Notes: a model not told the origin generated them from the sequence alone. A stretch of 64,000 bases of DNA from Betaproteobacteria bacterium (GCA_016125475.1 WGLR01000036.1:62001-126000), one strand, 5' to 3'; shown: positions 8,422 through 17,980, counted from the first letter of the stretch. Numbers and translations are program-made.

Positions 8422-9741
8422 TGTCGTTCCGGACGACCGGTCGCGCCCGAGCGCGCGGTCGTACGCGCGAGAAACGCCCCGCGCCATGCTCACGTTCGAG
8501 AACTGATCGCGCTGGCGTTCGTACGCACTGCGTCGCATCCGCTCGATCGAGAAGGATCCGCCGAGTAGTTGCGACAGGGCGCGTGCGAGTGCCGCGTCGT
8601 CACCGGGGGCGACCACGACGCCGTCCTGTCCGCTGCGCAGTGCCTCGGGGATTCCCTCGACGGCCGTCGCGACCACGAGCACGCCGGCAGCCATGGCCTC
8701 GAGCATGGCCATGGGCAGGCCTTCGCCGAACAGGCTCGGAAACACGAAGACATCCATCCTGGCGAGTTCCCCGGCCACGTCCTTCGTGAAGCCCACGAAG
8801 TCGATCTGGTCCCCGATGCCGAGTTGCGCGACGATGCGCATGATGGTGTCGCGATACTCCGTGGTCTCGAATTCGCCCACCGCCCGCAGCCGCACGCGAC
8901 TGCCCGCATCCTTGAGACGCTTCATCGCGTGGAGCAGTACCTCGAGCCCCTTGCGCGGACGGAACAGCGCCACGGTACCGAGCACCCACTCCGAGGCGGG
9001 CTGCTTCCACGGTGAAAGGTCCCCGGGAGTCGGCACCCCGTTGTGGACCACGGACACGGCGCTTCCGCGGATGCGCTGGGTGTCGAGATATCGTACGAGA
9101 CTGCCCGACACGCAGATGATCTGGGCCGCGCGCCGCATGACCATCCACTCGGCCGAGGCGTTCAGCACGTTCCGCATGCGGCTCTCGGTGTCGCGGGCGG
9201 TGGGGCTGTGGAGATGGTGGACGAGCGGGAGTCCGGTGTTCTTCGCCACGCGTCCGCCGACGAGTGCCGCGCGGGGCGTGTGCGTGTGGATGACCTCGTA
9301 ACCGCCTTCGCGCACGAGTGTCGTGACGCGGTCGGCGACGCTCAGGTCGAACCGCGACTTCATCGGCCACTCGTGCACCGTCGCGTCGCGCGCCGTGCGG
9401 CGTTCGGCGAACACCCCCGGTCGCAGACACACGAAGTCCACGTGGTACCCGAACTCGCCCAGACTTTCCGCGAGCAGGTCCTGCACCCGCTCCGCACCCG
9501 AATAGTTCTCGCCGTTGATCAGATGCAGGACCTTCGTGGTCGCCACGGCGCCGGATCCCGTGTGCGGGGCGTGGTGCTCGGCGTTGGCGTCGGGCATGGC
9601 GGTGGTGGTGCGGGTGTCGGGGCAGCGGGGGGCAAGATCGTTCACGAGTGATCCGGAGTCTGGGTTCGTGGAAGCCGCCGTGCGCAGATGCGCGTCCGGA
9701 CGGCCTTCGATGCGGGATTCAACCTGCTCGGCGAGCTTCAT
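8416..9741 (-). CDS. glycosyltransferase family 4
   Basis: This 441-residue GT-B retaining glycosyltransferase has an N-terminal Rossmann half with HLINGENYSGAERV and a C-terminal donor half with the E-x7-E motif (FGEGLPMAMLEAMAAG). The start at 9741 has GAGGTG seven bases upstream and overlaps the upstream GT4 gene by 23 bases, so it is translationally coupled to it. A shorter start exists at 9597 (MPDANAEHH) and would drop a low-complexity N-terminus. It probably adds a sugar from an NDP donor to the growing repeat unit in the cytoplasm. Confidence 0.88.
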   Translation of the reverse strand: MKLAEQVESRIEGRPDAHLRTAASTNPDSGSLVNDLAPRCPDTRTTTAMPDANAEHHAPHTGSGAVATTKVLHLINGENYSGAERVQDLLAESLGEFGYHVDFVCLRPGVFAERRTARDATVHEWPMKSRFDLSVADRVTTLVREGGYEVIHTHTPRAALVGGRVAKNTGLPLVHHLHSPTARDTESRMRNVLNASAEWMVMRRAAQIICVSGSLVRYLDTQRIRGSAVSVVHNGVPTPGDLSPWKQPASEWVLGTVALFRPRKGLEVLLHAMKRLKDAGSRVRLRAVGEFETTEYRDTIMRIVAQLGIGDQIDFVGFTKDVAGELARMDVFVFPSLFGEGLPMAMLEAMAAGVLVVATAVEGIPEALRSGQDGVVVAPGDDAALARALSQLLGGSFSIERMRRSAYERQRDQFSNVSMARGVSRAYDRALGRDRSSGTTR

Positions 9742-10912
9742 CGATCACCTCGTCGAAGAGTGACTGGGTACGCGCGACCGTCTCCGCGAGCGAGAAGCGG
9801 CGTTCGAGGACCTGTCGCGCCGCGCGGCCGAGCGCGCGCGCCCGTTCCCGGTCGTCGAGGAGCGAACGGAGGGCACCCGCGAGTGCCACGGGGTCCTCCG
9901 GGGGCACGAGCAAGCCATGAACCCCGTTCTCGACGAGTTCGGAGACGGCTCCGACGTCCGCGGCGACGATCGGCCGGGCCGCCGCCATGTATTCGAGAAT
10001 CGCCATCGGCAGGACCTCCTCGCGCGAGGCCAGCACCGCGACGTCGAAGCCGTACAGGATGTCCGGCACGTCGCGGCGCTGTCCGAGAAAGGCCACGCGG
10101 TCGGCGAGGCCCGCATCGCGCGCGAGGGATCGCAGGGACTCGTTCTCGGGACCGTCCCCGACGATCACGAAGCGTGCCTCCGGGATCTGCGGCGCGAGCC
10201 TGCGCACCGACTCGATGAAGATGTCGATGCCCTTTTCGCGATGCAGCCGCGCGACGATGCCCACGACCGGTGTCCCCGGTGGCACGGACAGTAACGCCCG
10301 GGCCCGTTCCTCGTCCGTGCCGGAAGGGGTCGGCCAGCGCGACAGGTCGAGACCGTTGGGGATGACGACGATCCTGTCGGCGGCGATCCCTGTCCCGGCC
10401 GCAAGCCGGCGCTTCTGGACCCGGGCGAGCGTGACGATGCGGTTCATGTGCGGCAGAAGCCGCCGGAACACGTCGAATCGCCCACGTTCGCCGGGCGCGA
10501 GCCAGTTGTGGATCGCCGCGATCACGGGCGTGCGGGTCCGGCGTCGCAGCAGTTCGCACCAGAGCAGCGCGAGCCGGGAGTTGTGGAAGTACACGACGTC
10601 GATCCGCCGGTCCCGCACGACACGGGCGAGCCGCCACGCTCCCGGCAGGTCGTACTTGTGCCGGAGGAGGTTCGCGACGAACGGATGGCCGGCCGCGATG
10701 AGTTCCTCGCCGATCGGCCCGGGTTCGTAGAGCGAACAGAAGACCGGACGATAGCGTTCGGGGTCCAGGCGCAGCGCGATCTCGCGCATGACGGTCTCGG
10801 CTCCGCCGAGGTGGAACACCGACGCGAGCACGAGGACATTGCGAACGCCCGCCGTTCGTGCCGGGAACGCCGGCTCCGGTGCGCGTGCCGCATCGGCACA
10901 GCCGGTCCGCAT
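9719..10912 (-). CDS. glycosyltransferase family 4
   Basis: This 397-residue GT-B enzyme has an N-terminal acceptor half containing VFHLGGAETVMREIA and a C-terminal donor half with VVGIVARLHREKGID, then SREEVLPMAILEYMAA (E-x7-E motif). The family retains anomeric configuration and uses NDP-sugars. It is the first of two coupled GT4 genes on the minus strand, and its stop overlaps the next start. GGGGAG lies about 11 bases before the start. Its role in the locus is addition of a sugar during exopolysaccharide repeat synthesis. Specificity is unknown. Confidence 0.88.
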   Translation of the reverse strand: MRTGCADAARAPEPAFPARTAGVRNVLVLASVFHLGGAETVMREIALRLDPERYRPVFCSLYEPGPIGEELIAAGHPFVANLLRHKYDLPGAWRLARVVRDRRIDVVYFHNSRLALLWCELLRRRTRTPVIAAIHNWLAPGERGRFDVFRRLLPHMNRIVTLARVQKRRLAAGTGIAADRIVVIPNGLDLSRWPTPSGTDEERARALLSVPPGTPVVGIVARLHREKGIDIFIESVRRLAPQIPEARFVIVGDGPENESLRSLARDAGLADRVAFLGQRRDVPDILYGFDVAVLASREEVLPMAILEYMAAARPIVAADVGAVSELVENGVHGLLVPPEDPVALAGALRSLLDDRERARALGRAARQVLERRFSLAETVARTQSLFDEVIDEARRAG

Positions 10913-11442
10913 TCAGTGCGTCGCTCCCCGCGGGAACGTGACGGCGCGACCCGTGCGGGCGCCTGCCCGGCGCGCCGCGATCGGCGCGCGGCCCGGCGCT
11001 GCACGGGTGTGGCTGCGATCGGGAAATCCGGGCATCGGGGTCGGAGGTCTCCTTCAAGGTCGTTCGGGCTGCATCGGCAGCTTCGGTGTCGGGGTGGTCG
11101 CGCGCCGCGCACAAGACGACGCGGCAGACCGGCACGGCGGCGCCCGAGCACGGGGATCCGCTCAGGCCTCGCACGCACCGTGCCGGAAGGCCGCAACAGA
11201 GGCTGTCGGGCGGGAGGCATGGTGCTTGCGGGACGAGGGCGGCCGGTGCATCCTGACCGGACGTCCGCCCTGCGGACCCGATGCCAAACCCGCCCTTCGG
11301 GGCAGATTCTCCGCCGCCCGGACACACTGACACACTTGGAGTCGCGCACGCTCATTGCCGGAGACCGCCCGGCCCGTCGATGTGACGGGGCCGGCGGGCC
11401 GGGCTGTCCGTCCGCCGGTGCGCGCCGGCTCGCGGCCGGTTC
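10913..11442. promoter_or_regulatory. 530-base divergent intergenic region
   Basis: This lies between the minus-strand GT4 pair and the plus-strand polymerase gene, so promoters in both directions are expected. The open frames here are compositionally shadow-like and lack motifs. No confident promoter, operator or RNA was seen. Confidence 0.4.
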
Positions 11443-13011
11443 GTGGTGACGGTGCGGGCAGGCGCCGGCACGGCTGCACACGCGCCGGCGCCCCGACGGC
11501 TGCTCGGCATGGTCGCCTGGGCCGGCATCGCCGCCGCGTTCGGGCTCTTCGTCGGGACCGGCAACTGGATCGGTGTCGGGGCGCTCGTGGCCGCGGTGCT
11601 CTTTCTCGCCCTGCTGCTCACCGGCGTCTGGGGCGTCACGGTGGTCTGGATGCTGGGTTTTCCGACCGTGTTCGTGTTCGCGAACGACCTCGCGAGCGGA
11701 CTGCCGTTCGTGCGCGTGGAACGCGTGCTGTTCCTCGCGATCCTCGGCATGATGGCCTGGCAGCGCATCATGAGCGGCCCATCGAACGTGCGCATGATTC
11801 CGCTCGAGCGGCGGATCGTCTATTTCCTCGTGCTGTGCGTGATCTCGATGCTGATCGGCGGTCGCGGCAAGGCACTCTCGGCCCTCGCGCACGACGACTT
11901 CTCGTTCCTGTTCGATGGTTATTTCATGGCCATGACCGCGTTCTTCATCGCGCGGCGCGTGCCCTGGACCGACGACCGACTGTCGTTCTTCGTCAGGATG
12001 CTCACGCTGGTCGGCATCTTTCTCGGTCTGGTGGCCATCCTGCAGATATTCCTGGGTGTCACGGCGTTCACGCCCAAGTATCTCGTCGTGATTCACACCG
12101 GGGACCGCGCGACGGGGACCTTCGGCAACGCGCCCGAGTTCGGGATGGTCGCGGCTTCCCTGCTGCTGCTGGCCGCCTACCAGTCCGGTCGAGAGCGCGA
12201 CGCCCTGCTGCGCGCGGGCTACGTCGTCGCGATCCTGCTGATGGCCGCCGCCGTGGTGCTCAGCAAGACGCGGGGGGTCTGGGTCGGCCTGGTCGCGTCG
12301 ATGGCGGTGCTGTACGTGCTCGACCGGCGGAGCCGGCCCCTGCTCGGTGCGCTCACCGTCGTGGGCGGGCTGGCGATCACGGCGGTGCTTCCGTACCTCC
12401 TCACCCAGCAGGGCCTGCTCGCCCGCATCTACGACGTCGACCCGATCTACAACCGTCTCGCGGGCTGGGCAACCGCCGTCAACATCATGGTCCACAATCC
12501 CCTGCTCGGCATCGGCCTGTCGCGTTACGGCTTTGGGCAGCAGAAGAACGAGTACCTCGTCGGCCTCGGGCAGGTGTCGGGACAGTGGGCGGAAACCCTC
12601 AACGTGCCGCACAACGAGTTCCTGCTCGTCGGGGCCATGACGGGAGTGATCGGCTTCGTGCTGTACCTCGCCGTGTACGGCGCGATCGCGCGGGCGGTCC
12701 GGTCGGTGTGGCGTGATCCGCGCGTACCCGAAGACGTGCAGCGGCTCGCGAAGTACATTGGCGTGATCGTCGTCGGATGCGTCGCGAACGCGATCATCGT
12801 GGACTTCGTGAACTTCCGTTACATCTACGTGCTGATGTTCTTCCTGCTGGGGATGCTCGTGGCGCAATACGAGCGCACGGCGGGGGCGGGCGCCGCGGAT
12901 GCCGGAGGTGAAACTGCGCCGCCGCCCGGGCACGCGCGCGGCGGGGCGTTTCCGCGTCGCCGCAGATCGGTCGCGCGCGCCACGACGGTCGCGAAGGCAC
13001 CGTCGCCCTAG
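11443..13011 (+). CDS. O-antigen ligase/polymerase family membrane protein (Wzy-like)
   Basis: This 522-residue polytopic membrane protein has about ten to twelve hydrophobic segments and a large periplasmic loop late in the sequence (QQKNEYLVGLGQVSGQ). It matches the Wzy_C/O-antigen ligase pattern with HNPLLGIGLSRYGF and NVPHNEFLLVGAMTG. With flippase, OPX and co-polymerase genes nearby it is probably the polymerase that joins repeat units in the periplasm. A ligase role cannot be excluded. The start is GTG at 11443. The last 50 residues are basic, soluble and low in complexity. Confidence 0.85.
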   Translation: MVTVRAGAGTAAHAPAPRRLLGMVAWAGIAAAFGLFVGTGNWIGVGALVAAVLFLALLLTGVWGVTVVWMLGFPTVFVFANDLASGLPFVRVERVLFLAILGMMAWQRIMSGPSNVRMIPLERRIVYFLVLCVISMLIGGRGKALSALAHDDFSFLFDGYFMAMTAFFIARRVPWTDDRLSFFVRMLTLVGIFLGLVAILQIFLGVTAFTPKYLVVIHTGDRATGTFGNAPEFGMVAASLLLLAAYQSGRERDALLRAGYVVAILLMAAAVVLSKTRGVWVGLVASMAVLYVLDRRSRPLLGALTVVGGLAITAVLPYLLTQQGLLARIYDVDPIYNRLAGWATAVNIMVHNPLLGIGLSRYGFGQQKNEYLVGLGQVSGQWAETLNVPHNEFLLVGAMTGVIGFVLYLAVYGAIARAVRSVWRDPRVPEDVQRLAKYIGVIVVGCVANAIIVDFVNFRYIYVLMFFLLGMLVAQYERTAGAGAADAGGETAPPPGHARGGAFPRRRRSVARATTVAKAPSP

Positions 13012-13016
13012 CAGAT

Positions 13017-13044
13017 CCGGACGCGGGCCGGGTACGGCGTCCGG
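13017..13044. terminator. inverted repeat between convergent wzy-like and carbamoyltransferase genes
   Basis: A perfect 8-base inverted repeat, CCGGACGC at 13017-13024 and GCGTCCGG at 13037-13044, sits in the 42-base gap between two convergent genes. No U-tract follows, so it is terminator-like for both strands rather than a textbook intrinsic terminator. Confidence 0.45.
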
Positions 13045-13053
13045 TGCCGTCGG

Positions 13054-14889
13054 TCAGTCGAGCTCGAACGCCGTCTCGTAGTTCTGCTTCAGCGAGGGAT
13101 CCTGGTCCTCCTTCCTGAGCAGGCAGTTGCCTACCGCGAGCACCTCGATCTCGGTTCCCATGAAGCAGCGGAACGCATCCGCGGGCGTGCACACGATGGG
13201 TTCGCCGCGCACGTTGAAACTCGTGTTCACGATCACCGCGCATCCGGTCCGCTCCTCGAACGCGGAGATCAGCGCGTGATAGCGGGGGTTCGTGTCGCGG
13301 TGCACGGTCTGGATGCGCGCGGAGTAGTCGACGTGCGTGACGGCCGGGATGTCGGATCGCGGGACATTGAGCTTCTCGATGCCGAAGAGCGCCTGCTCCG
13401 CCTCGCTCATCACGCGACGCCTCGTCTCGCGCACGTCCGCGACGAGCAGCATGTAGGGGCTGTCGTGGTCGATGTCGAAGTAGTCCGAAACGCGTTCCCT
13501 GAGCACCGACGGTGCGAACGGCCGGAAGGATTCCCGGTACTTGACCTTGAGGTTCAGCACGGACTGCATCGACGGGGAACGGGCGTCTCCGAGGATCGAT
13601 CGGCCTCCGAGCGCGCGCGGACCGAACTCCATGCGGCCCTGGAACCATCCCAGCGCCTTCCCGTCGGCGAGACTGCGCGCGCATTCGGACACGAGTTCGT
13701 CGTCGGACAGGACGCTGAACTTCGCGCCGCACTGCGCGAGCTGGCGCTCGCACTCCGCCTGCTCGAAGGCCGGCCCGAGGTAGGAGCCCGCCATGCTGTC
13801 GGAAGTGCCGTTCGCGTGCCTGGGCTGGCCCTTGTAGAGGTGGCAGGCCGCGAGGGCCGCCCCGAGGGCTCCGCCGGCATCGCCCGCCGCAGGCTGGATC
13901 CAGAGGTCGTCGAACTTTCCGTCCCGGAGTACCTTGCCGTTCGCGACGCAATTGAGCGCCACCCCCCCGGCGAGACAGAGATTGCGCTTCCCCGTTTCCG
14001 TCGCGAGCGAGCGCGTGAGCCTGAGCACGACTTCCTCGGTGACGGCCTGGACCGACGCGGCGAGGTCCATCTCGCGCTGGGTGAGCCGTTCCTCCGGCTT
14101 GCGCGGTGGCGCACCGAACAGCGAATGGAACCTGTCGTTCGTCATCGTCAGGCCGGTGCAGTAGTCGAAGTAGTCGAGGTCGAGCCGGAAGCTGCCGTCC
14201 GGCTTCACGTCGATCAGGTGATCGAGGATCTGCTGCGCGAACCGTGGCTCCCCGTACGGCGCCAGTCCCATCACCTTGTATTCGCCCGAATTCACCTTGA
14301 AGCCCGTGTAGTAGGTGAACGCGGAGTAGAGCAGTCCGATCGAGTGCGGGAAGTGGATCTCGCGGTGGACCTCGAGATCCTTCCCGTGACCGAACGCGAC
14401 CGACGTCGTCGCCCACTCTCCCACGCCGTCCATCGTGAGCACCACCGCATCCTCGAACGGTGACGGGAAGAACGCGCTCGCCGCGTGCGAGAGATGGTGT
14501 TCCGAGAAGAGCACCCTGTCGGCCACCTTCTTGCCGAAACCGAGGCTCTTGAGATTGGTCGCCAGGAGATCCTTGAGGAACAGCTTCTCGCGCAGCCAGA
14601 TCGGCATGGCCATGCGGAAGCTCCCGAAGCCTCGCGGCGCGAACGTGAGATAGGTCTCGAGGAGCCGCTCGAACTTCAGGAACGGCTTGTCGTAGAAGGC
14701 GATGAAGTCGACGCCCTCGGGGGTGCAGCCGCCCTGCGCGAGACAGAAGCGCACCGCGTTCTCGGGAAATCCCGCATCGTGCTTCTTTCGGGTGAAGCGT
14801 TCTTCCTGGGCGGCCGCGACGATGCGGCCGTCCTCGACCAGGGCAGCGGCGCTGTCGTGATAGAAGGCCGAGATGCCGAGAATTTTCAC
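13054..14889 (-). CDS. carbamoyltransferase (NodU/CmcH/SxtI-like)
   Basis: This 611-residue protein has the two-part carbamoyltransferase architecture. An N-terminal Kae1-like domain opens with ILGISAFYHDSAAALV and includes EEHHLSH-like FSEHHLSHAASAFF and LTMDGVGEW. A C-terminal YrdC-like domain contains FQGRMEFGPRALGGRSIL and NTSFNVRGEPIVCTP. The family moves carbamoyl from carbamoyl phosphate to a hydroxyl, through a carbamoyl-adenylate made with ATP. It starts with GTG, one base after the stop of the small DUF5989 gene, so the trio is co-translated. It probably decorates the exopolysaccharide or its lipid-linked precursor with carbamoyl groups. Confidence 0.93.
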   Translation of the reverse strand: MKILGISAFYHDSAAALVEDGRIVAAAQEERFTRKKHDAGFPENAVRFCLAQGGCTPEGVDFIAFYDKPFLKFERLLETYLTFAPRGFGSFRMAMPIWLREKLFLKDLLATNLKSLGFGKKVADRVLFSEHHLSHAASAFFPSPFEDAVVLTMDGVGEWATTSVAFGHGKDLEVHREIHFPHSIGLLYSAFTYYTGFKVNSGEYKVMGLAPYGEPRFAQQILDHLIDVKPDGSFRLDLDYFDYCTGLTMTNDRFHSLFGAPPRKPEERLTQREMDLAASVQAVTEEVVLRLTRSLATETGKRNLCLAGGVALNCVANGKVLRDGKFDDLWIQPAAGDAGGALGAALAACHLYKGQPRHANGTSDSMAGSYLGPAFEQAECERQLAQCGAKFSVLSDDELVSECARSLADGKALGWFQGRMEFGPRALGGRSILGDARSPSMQSVLNLKVKYRESFRPFAPSVLRERVSDYFDIDHDSPYMLLVADVRETRRRVMSEAEQALFGIEKLNVPRSDIPAVTHVDYSARIQTVHRDTNPRYHALISAFEERTGCAVIVNTSFNVRGEPIVCTPADAFRCFMGTEIEVLAVGNCLLRKEDQDPSLKQNYETAFELD

Positions 14890-14890
14890 G

Positions 14891-15040
14891 TCAGAACAGC
14901 GTGTAGATGAACGGTGCCACCGCGGAGCCCTTGGCGAGGATCAGCAGTCCGCCGAGCAGCACGGTCATGATCACGACGGGCAGGAGCCAGAACTTCTTGC
15001 GCACCCGCATGAAGCGCCACAGTTCGCTGATGAAACCCAT
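14891..15040 (-). CDS. DUF5989/SxtK-like small membrane protein (49 residues)
   Basis: This short open frame encodes 49 residues. It begins MGFISELWRFMRVRKKFWL, continues with a single hydrophobic segment (PVVIMTVLLGGLLILAKGS) and ends APFIYTLF. This is the layout of DUF5989 proteins, which accompany carbamoyltransferases and SxtJ proteins in saxitoxin-type and polysaccharide clusters. It lies 19 bases after the SxtJ-like gene and one base before the carbamoyltransferase start, so coupling is very tight. The biochemical role is unknown. It may anchor or partner the carbamoyltransferase at the inner membrane. Confidence 0.88.
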   Translation of the reverse strand: MGFISELWRFMRVRKKFWLLPVVIMTVLLGGLLILAKGSAVAPFIYTLF

Positions 15041-15059
15041 AGGTACGGTTCTCCGAATG

Positions 15060-15479
15060 TCAGAACTGATCGCCCAGACTGTCGGGCTTCGGCCCGGGCG
15101 GAGTGCGTTCGATCCAGTAACTGGCCGCGTCGGGGTCGCGCCTGAGCCGCAGCGGATCCTTGCCGAACATCCTCATGACCAGGCCGGTGGGCGTGATCAC
15201 CACGAAGAACATCAGGCCCAGCACCACGGGATTGACCACGGCGTGCATCAGCAGGCCGAGACGTGTCCAGAGCCTGTTCAGGGGGGCCAGAACGTCCGGA
15301 ACGGTGACCGCGAGAATCGCGAAGACGGCGGCCACGCCGAAGCTCCAGAGCCGCATCGACCCGCCGTGCACGAGCGGCAGCACCGCGACGAGCGTGAAGA
15401 CCACCGCGAACACGAGGCCGAATGACCGGTTCGAGGACCCTTCGATCTTCTCCTCGCGCTGATACGACTCGTGACCCAT
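15060..15479 (-). CDS. SxtJ family membrane protein
   Basis: This 139-residue protein has four hydrophobic segments, among them LVFAVVFTLVAVLPLV, VAAVFAILAVTVPDVL and GLMFFVVITPTGLVM. The C-terminus is hydrophilic and conserved-looking, with DPLRLRRDPDAASYWIERTP. This is the SxtJ pattern, seen next to SxtK-like and NodU-type carbamoyltransferase genes. It sits 19 bases upstream of the DUF5989 gene in the same operon. Function is not established. The recurrent linkage suggests a membrane platform for carbamoyl transfer. A gap of about 170 bases separates it from the SGNH gene upstream. Confidence 0.85.
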   Translation of the reverse strand: MGHESYQREEKIEGSSNRSFGLVFAVVFTLVAVLPLVHGGSMRLWSFGVAAVFAILAVTVPDVLAPLNRLWTRLGLLMHAVVNPVVLGLMFFVVITPTGLVMRMFGKDPLRLRRDPDAASYWIERTPPGPKPDSLGDQF

Positions 15480-15651
15480 GGCGACGGCCTCTGTTCCTGT
15501 TTCGTTTTCGGTTTCCCGTCCTGGCGTGACGGGCCTTCGGCGACGTTCCGCCGCCGGCGTACCCTGGCGGAAGCACCACCCGTTCCAGTTGCGTGCTCGA
15601 TGGTGCGCGGGCGCCGACCGGAACGTGATGCGCGGAATGCCTCCCCGCGGA

Positions 15652-16674
15652 CTACTTCAGCATCCCGCCGACCACTTCGGCGAGGTTCTGCCCCACCAGG
15701 TGTTGCGTGCGCGGTCCCCAGTGTCCGCCCTCGGCCGAGACGTCGAGCCACTCGCCGTTGCGGCCGTCCACGTCCCGGAGCAGCCGGATGACCCCTTCGC
15801 GGTCGAGTCGTTCGGCGGTTTCTTGGATGAGCGGGAAGCGCGCGATGTCGTGACCGACCGAAAGCACGACCAGCGACACACCCTTGTCGTGGAGATCGCG
15901 CGCAAAGGGTTCGAAGAGCCGGACGTACAGCCGTTCCGCCGGCGAGGGTTCCTTGCCGCCGTTCTCGTTGTGCATCGCCGCCTCGACCTCGCGCTTGGCG
16001 ATCCGGTTGTAGAGCGCGCTCCGCGCGAGATTGTAGAGCTGGCTCTTCTGCAGCCAGGAATCCGAGAGGTAGCGCTTGAAGCTGTGCATCGAGTTGGGGT
16101 TCGGCACGAATTCGAAGCGGCCGTCGACGACACGCGTCACTTCCGTGAGCAGGTCGTCCGCAGGGTCGTTCGAGCAGAACTCGAGCACGACGATGCGCGG
16201 GTGCCAGAGCTGGCCGAGCTCGTAGTAGCGGCGGATCTCCTGCGTGAGCCCCCACCCGGGAGAGGACAGGTTGGCGACCCCGACGCGGCCGCCCAGCAGC
16301 TTGTCCATGACCGCGGAGTACTCCTCGCCGTCGTCCACGCCCTGTCCGAACGTGTACGAGTCCCCCAGCACGACGACGTTGGGGCGCGTGTACACGTTGG
16401 AGATCGGCAGAGCGGGACCGCGGTGGCCGAACCGGTTGGTCGTGTACTCGAAGTGCCAGCGCCCCGGCATCTCGTGCACCATCACGCTGTTCGCCGGTGG
16501 CAGGAAACCGTACTCCTCGGAGTAGCCGTATCGCGGGTACAGCGACGGCTGGGGTTCGATCCACCGGATGAGCAGTTCGGCGACCACCAGGAACACCATC
16601 ACCGCGGCCGCCAGCAGGCCGATGCTCGCGAGCCGGGACGAACCGCCGGAACGCGAGCGCTCCGTCACCGACAT
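15652..16674 (-). CDS. SGNH/GDSL-like hydrolase, membrane-anchored
   Basis: This 340-residue protein has one N-terminal transmembrane segment (about residues 17-37) and a periplasmic SGNH domain. Block I reads VVLGDSYTFGQG with serine 106 as likely nucleophile. The C-terminal region has a late histidine (GGHWGPRTQH). Such proteins add or remove acyl groups on polysaccharides, as AlgX and related enzymes do. The ATG at 16674 is chosen because the frame upstream is arginine/serine-rich and shadow-like and overlaps the co-polymerase gene. The setting suggests acylation or deacylation of the exported glycan, which is inference. Confidence 0.78.
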   Translation of the reverse strand: MSVTERSRSGGSSRLASIGLLAAAVMVFLVVAELLIRWIEPQPSLYPRYGYSEEYGFLPPANSVMVHEMPGRWHFEYTTNRFGHRGPALPISNVYTRPNVVVLGDSYTFGQGVDDGEEYSAVMDKLLGGRVGVANLSSPGWGLTQEIRRYYELGQLWHPRIVVLEFCSNDPADDLLTEVTRVVDGRFEFVPNPNSMHSFKRYLSDSWLQKSQLYNLARSALYNRIAKREVEAAMHNENGGKEPSPAERLYVRLFEPFARDLHDKGVSLVVLSVGHDIARFPLIQETAERLDREGVIRLLRDVDGRNGEWLDVSAEGGHWGPRTQHLVGQNLAEVVGGMLK

Positions 16675-16756
16675 GGCCGGATCGCGTGCACGCGAAGAAG
16701 GCGCGGGCAGGCACCGCTGGCCCGGTGGACGCGGGCGGGCAGGTGCGGGGACACCA

Positions 16757-17980
16757 TCATGGCGATGCGCCCCGGTTCCGCCGCAGCGCGGGCATCCGGA
16801 GCACCGCGCGCGGGAGTTCGGCCACGGTTCCGAGATGCGGAATGGTGAGGACTTCCTCGATGTGCGCGGAAGACACGAGGCGCTGATCGAAGTATTCGCG
16901 GATCGCGGCGACCAGCACGGCGAGCGGCAGGCCCGCGAGGAGCGAGATCGCGATGTAGAACAGGCGCGAGTGGTTCGGACGCGACGCCACGGTCGCGCGG
17001 TCGACCGCACTCACGTTCACCGTCGCGGCGCTGGCAGTCTCGTTCAGTCTCGCATCCTCGTAGCGCTTCGTGTAGTCCCGCAGCGAGTCCTGCAGCGAAG
17101 AGATGTTCGCCTGCAGCGCATCCAGGTGTTCCTGATCGGCCTCGAGCTGACCGAGACGCCGGCGTGCGGCTTCCCGGCGCTCGCGCAGGCTGTCGAGCTT
17201 CGCACGTTTCAGTTTCACCTCGGCGTGTCCGTACTCGTAGCGGAGCAGCAGGGCACCGAGCTCGCTCTGCGTCGTGGCGATCTCGTCGCCGAGATTGCCC
17301 ACCTGCCGCACGAGCTCGCGCCGGGTGTCCTCCATGGCCGAGATCGACATGCGTCGCTTGTACTGGATGATCTCCTCGCGCTTCTCGGCGAGCTGCTTCC
17401 CGATCATGTCGACCTGGCTCTTGTACAGCTCGGAGGTGCGTTCGACACTGAAGACGCGCACGTGGTTCTCGATGTACGCGTCCAGCGTGGTGTTGATGAT
17501 CCGGGCGGCCCACTCGGGATCCTCGTCCGAGTAGCTGACCTTCAGGATGCTCGCGTCGATCGTCGGCTTGACGCGTATGCGACGCTGGAGCGACTCGATC
17601 CAGTACTCGCGAGGGTCGACCGGGTTGGACAGGCCCATGGACTGCAGCGTGTCGCGCACGGAGCCGACGATGCGGCTCATCGTGGTCTCGTGTTTCGGCC
17701 GGTCCTCCGGTCTGAGCCTGTCGACGACGGCAGTCATCACGGTCCGCGAGAGCAGGATCTCGGATTCGGTGTTCAGGGCCTCGGCGAGATCCATCGCCGG
17801 CCCCGGCAGCGTGCGCAGCACGGGCGGGAGATTGCGTTCCACGAGGATCTTCGCGGACGAATCGTAGCTCGGCGGCACGACGTAGACGGTCAGGGTCGTG
17901 ACGAGCACCGTGAAGAGGAACGTTCCGAGAATGTTCCACTTCCACTTGAACAGGAAGATCGCAATGTCGCGCGGTGTCAT
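16757..17980 (-). CDS. polysaccharide co-polymerase, Wzz/GumC family
   Basis: This 407-residue protein has a transmembrane segment at about residues 15-35, a Wzz-type periplasmic domain (SSAKILVERNL, then PTIDASILKVSYSDEDP), a long coiled-coil-rich middle and a second transmembrane segment near residues 345-365 (LFYIAISLLAGLPLAVLV). The cytoplasmic tail is short and has no kinase domain, so it would rely on the separate ATPase-like gene just upstream. It controls chain length and couples polymerisation to the OPX channel. It is in a run with the kinase-like and OPX genes at 33- and 25-base spacing. Confidence 0.9.
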   Translation of the reverse strand: MTPRDIAIFLFKWKWNILGTFLFTVLVTTLTVYVVPPSYDSSAKILVERNLPPVLRTLPGPAMDLAEALNTESEILLSRTVMTAVVDRLRPEDRPKHETTMSRIVGSVRDTLQSMGLSNPVDPREYWIESLQRRIRVKPTIDASILKVSYSDEDPEWAARIINTTLDAYIENHVRVFSVERTSELYKSQVDMIGKQLAEKREEIIQYKRRMSISAMEDTRRELVRQVGNLGDEIATTQSELGALLLRYEYGHAEVKLKRAKLDSLRERREAARRRLGQLEADQEHLDALQANISSLQDSLRDYTKRYEDARLNETASAATVNVSAVDRATVASRPNHSRLFYIAISLLAGLPLAVLVAAIREYFDQRLVSSAHIEEVLTIPHLGTVAELPRAVLRMPALRRNRGASP

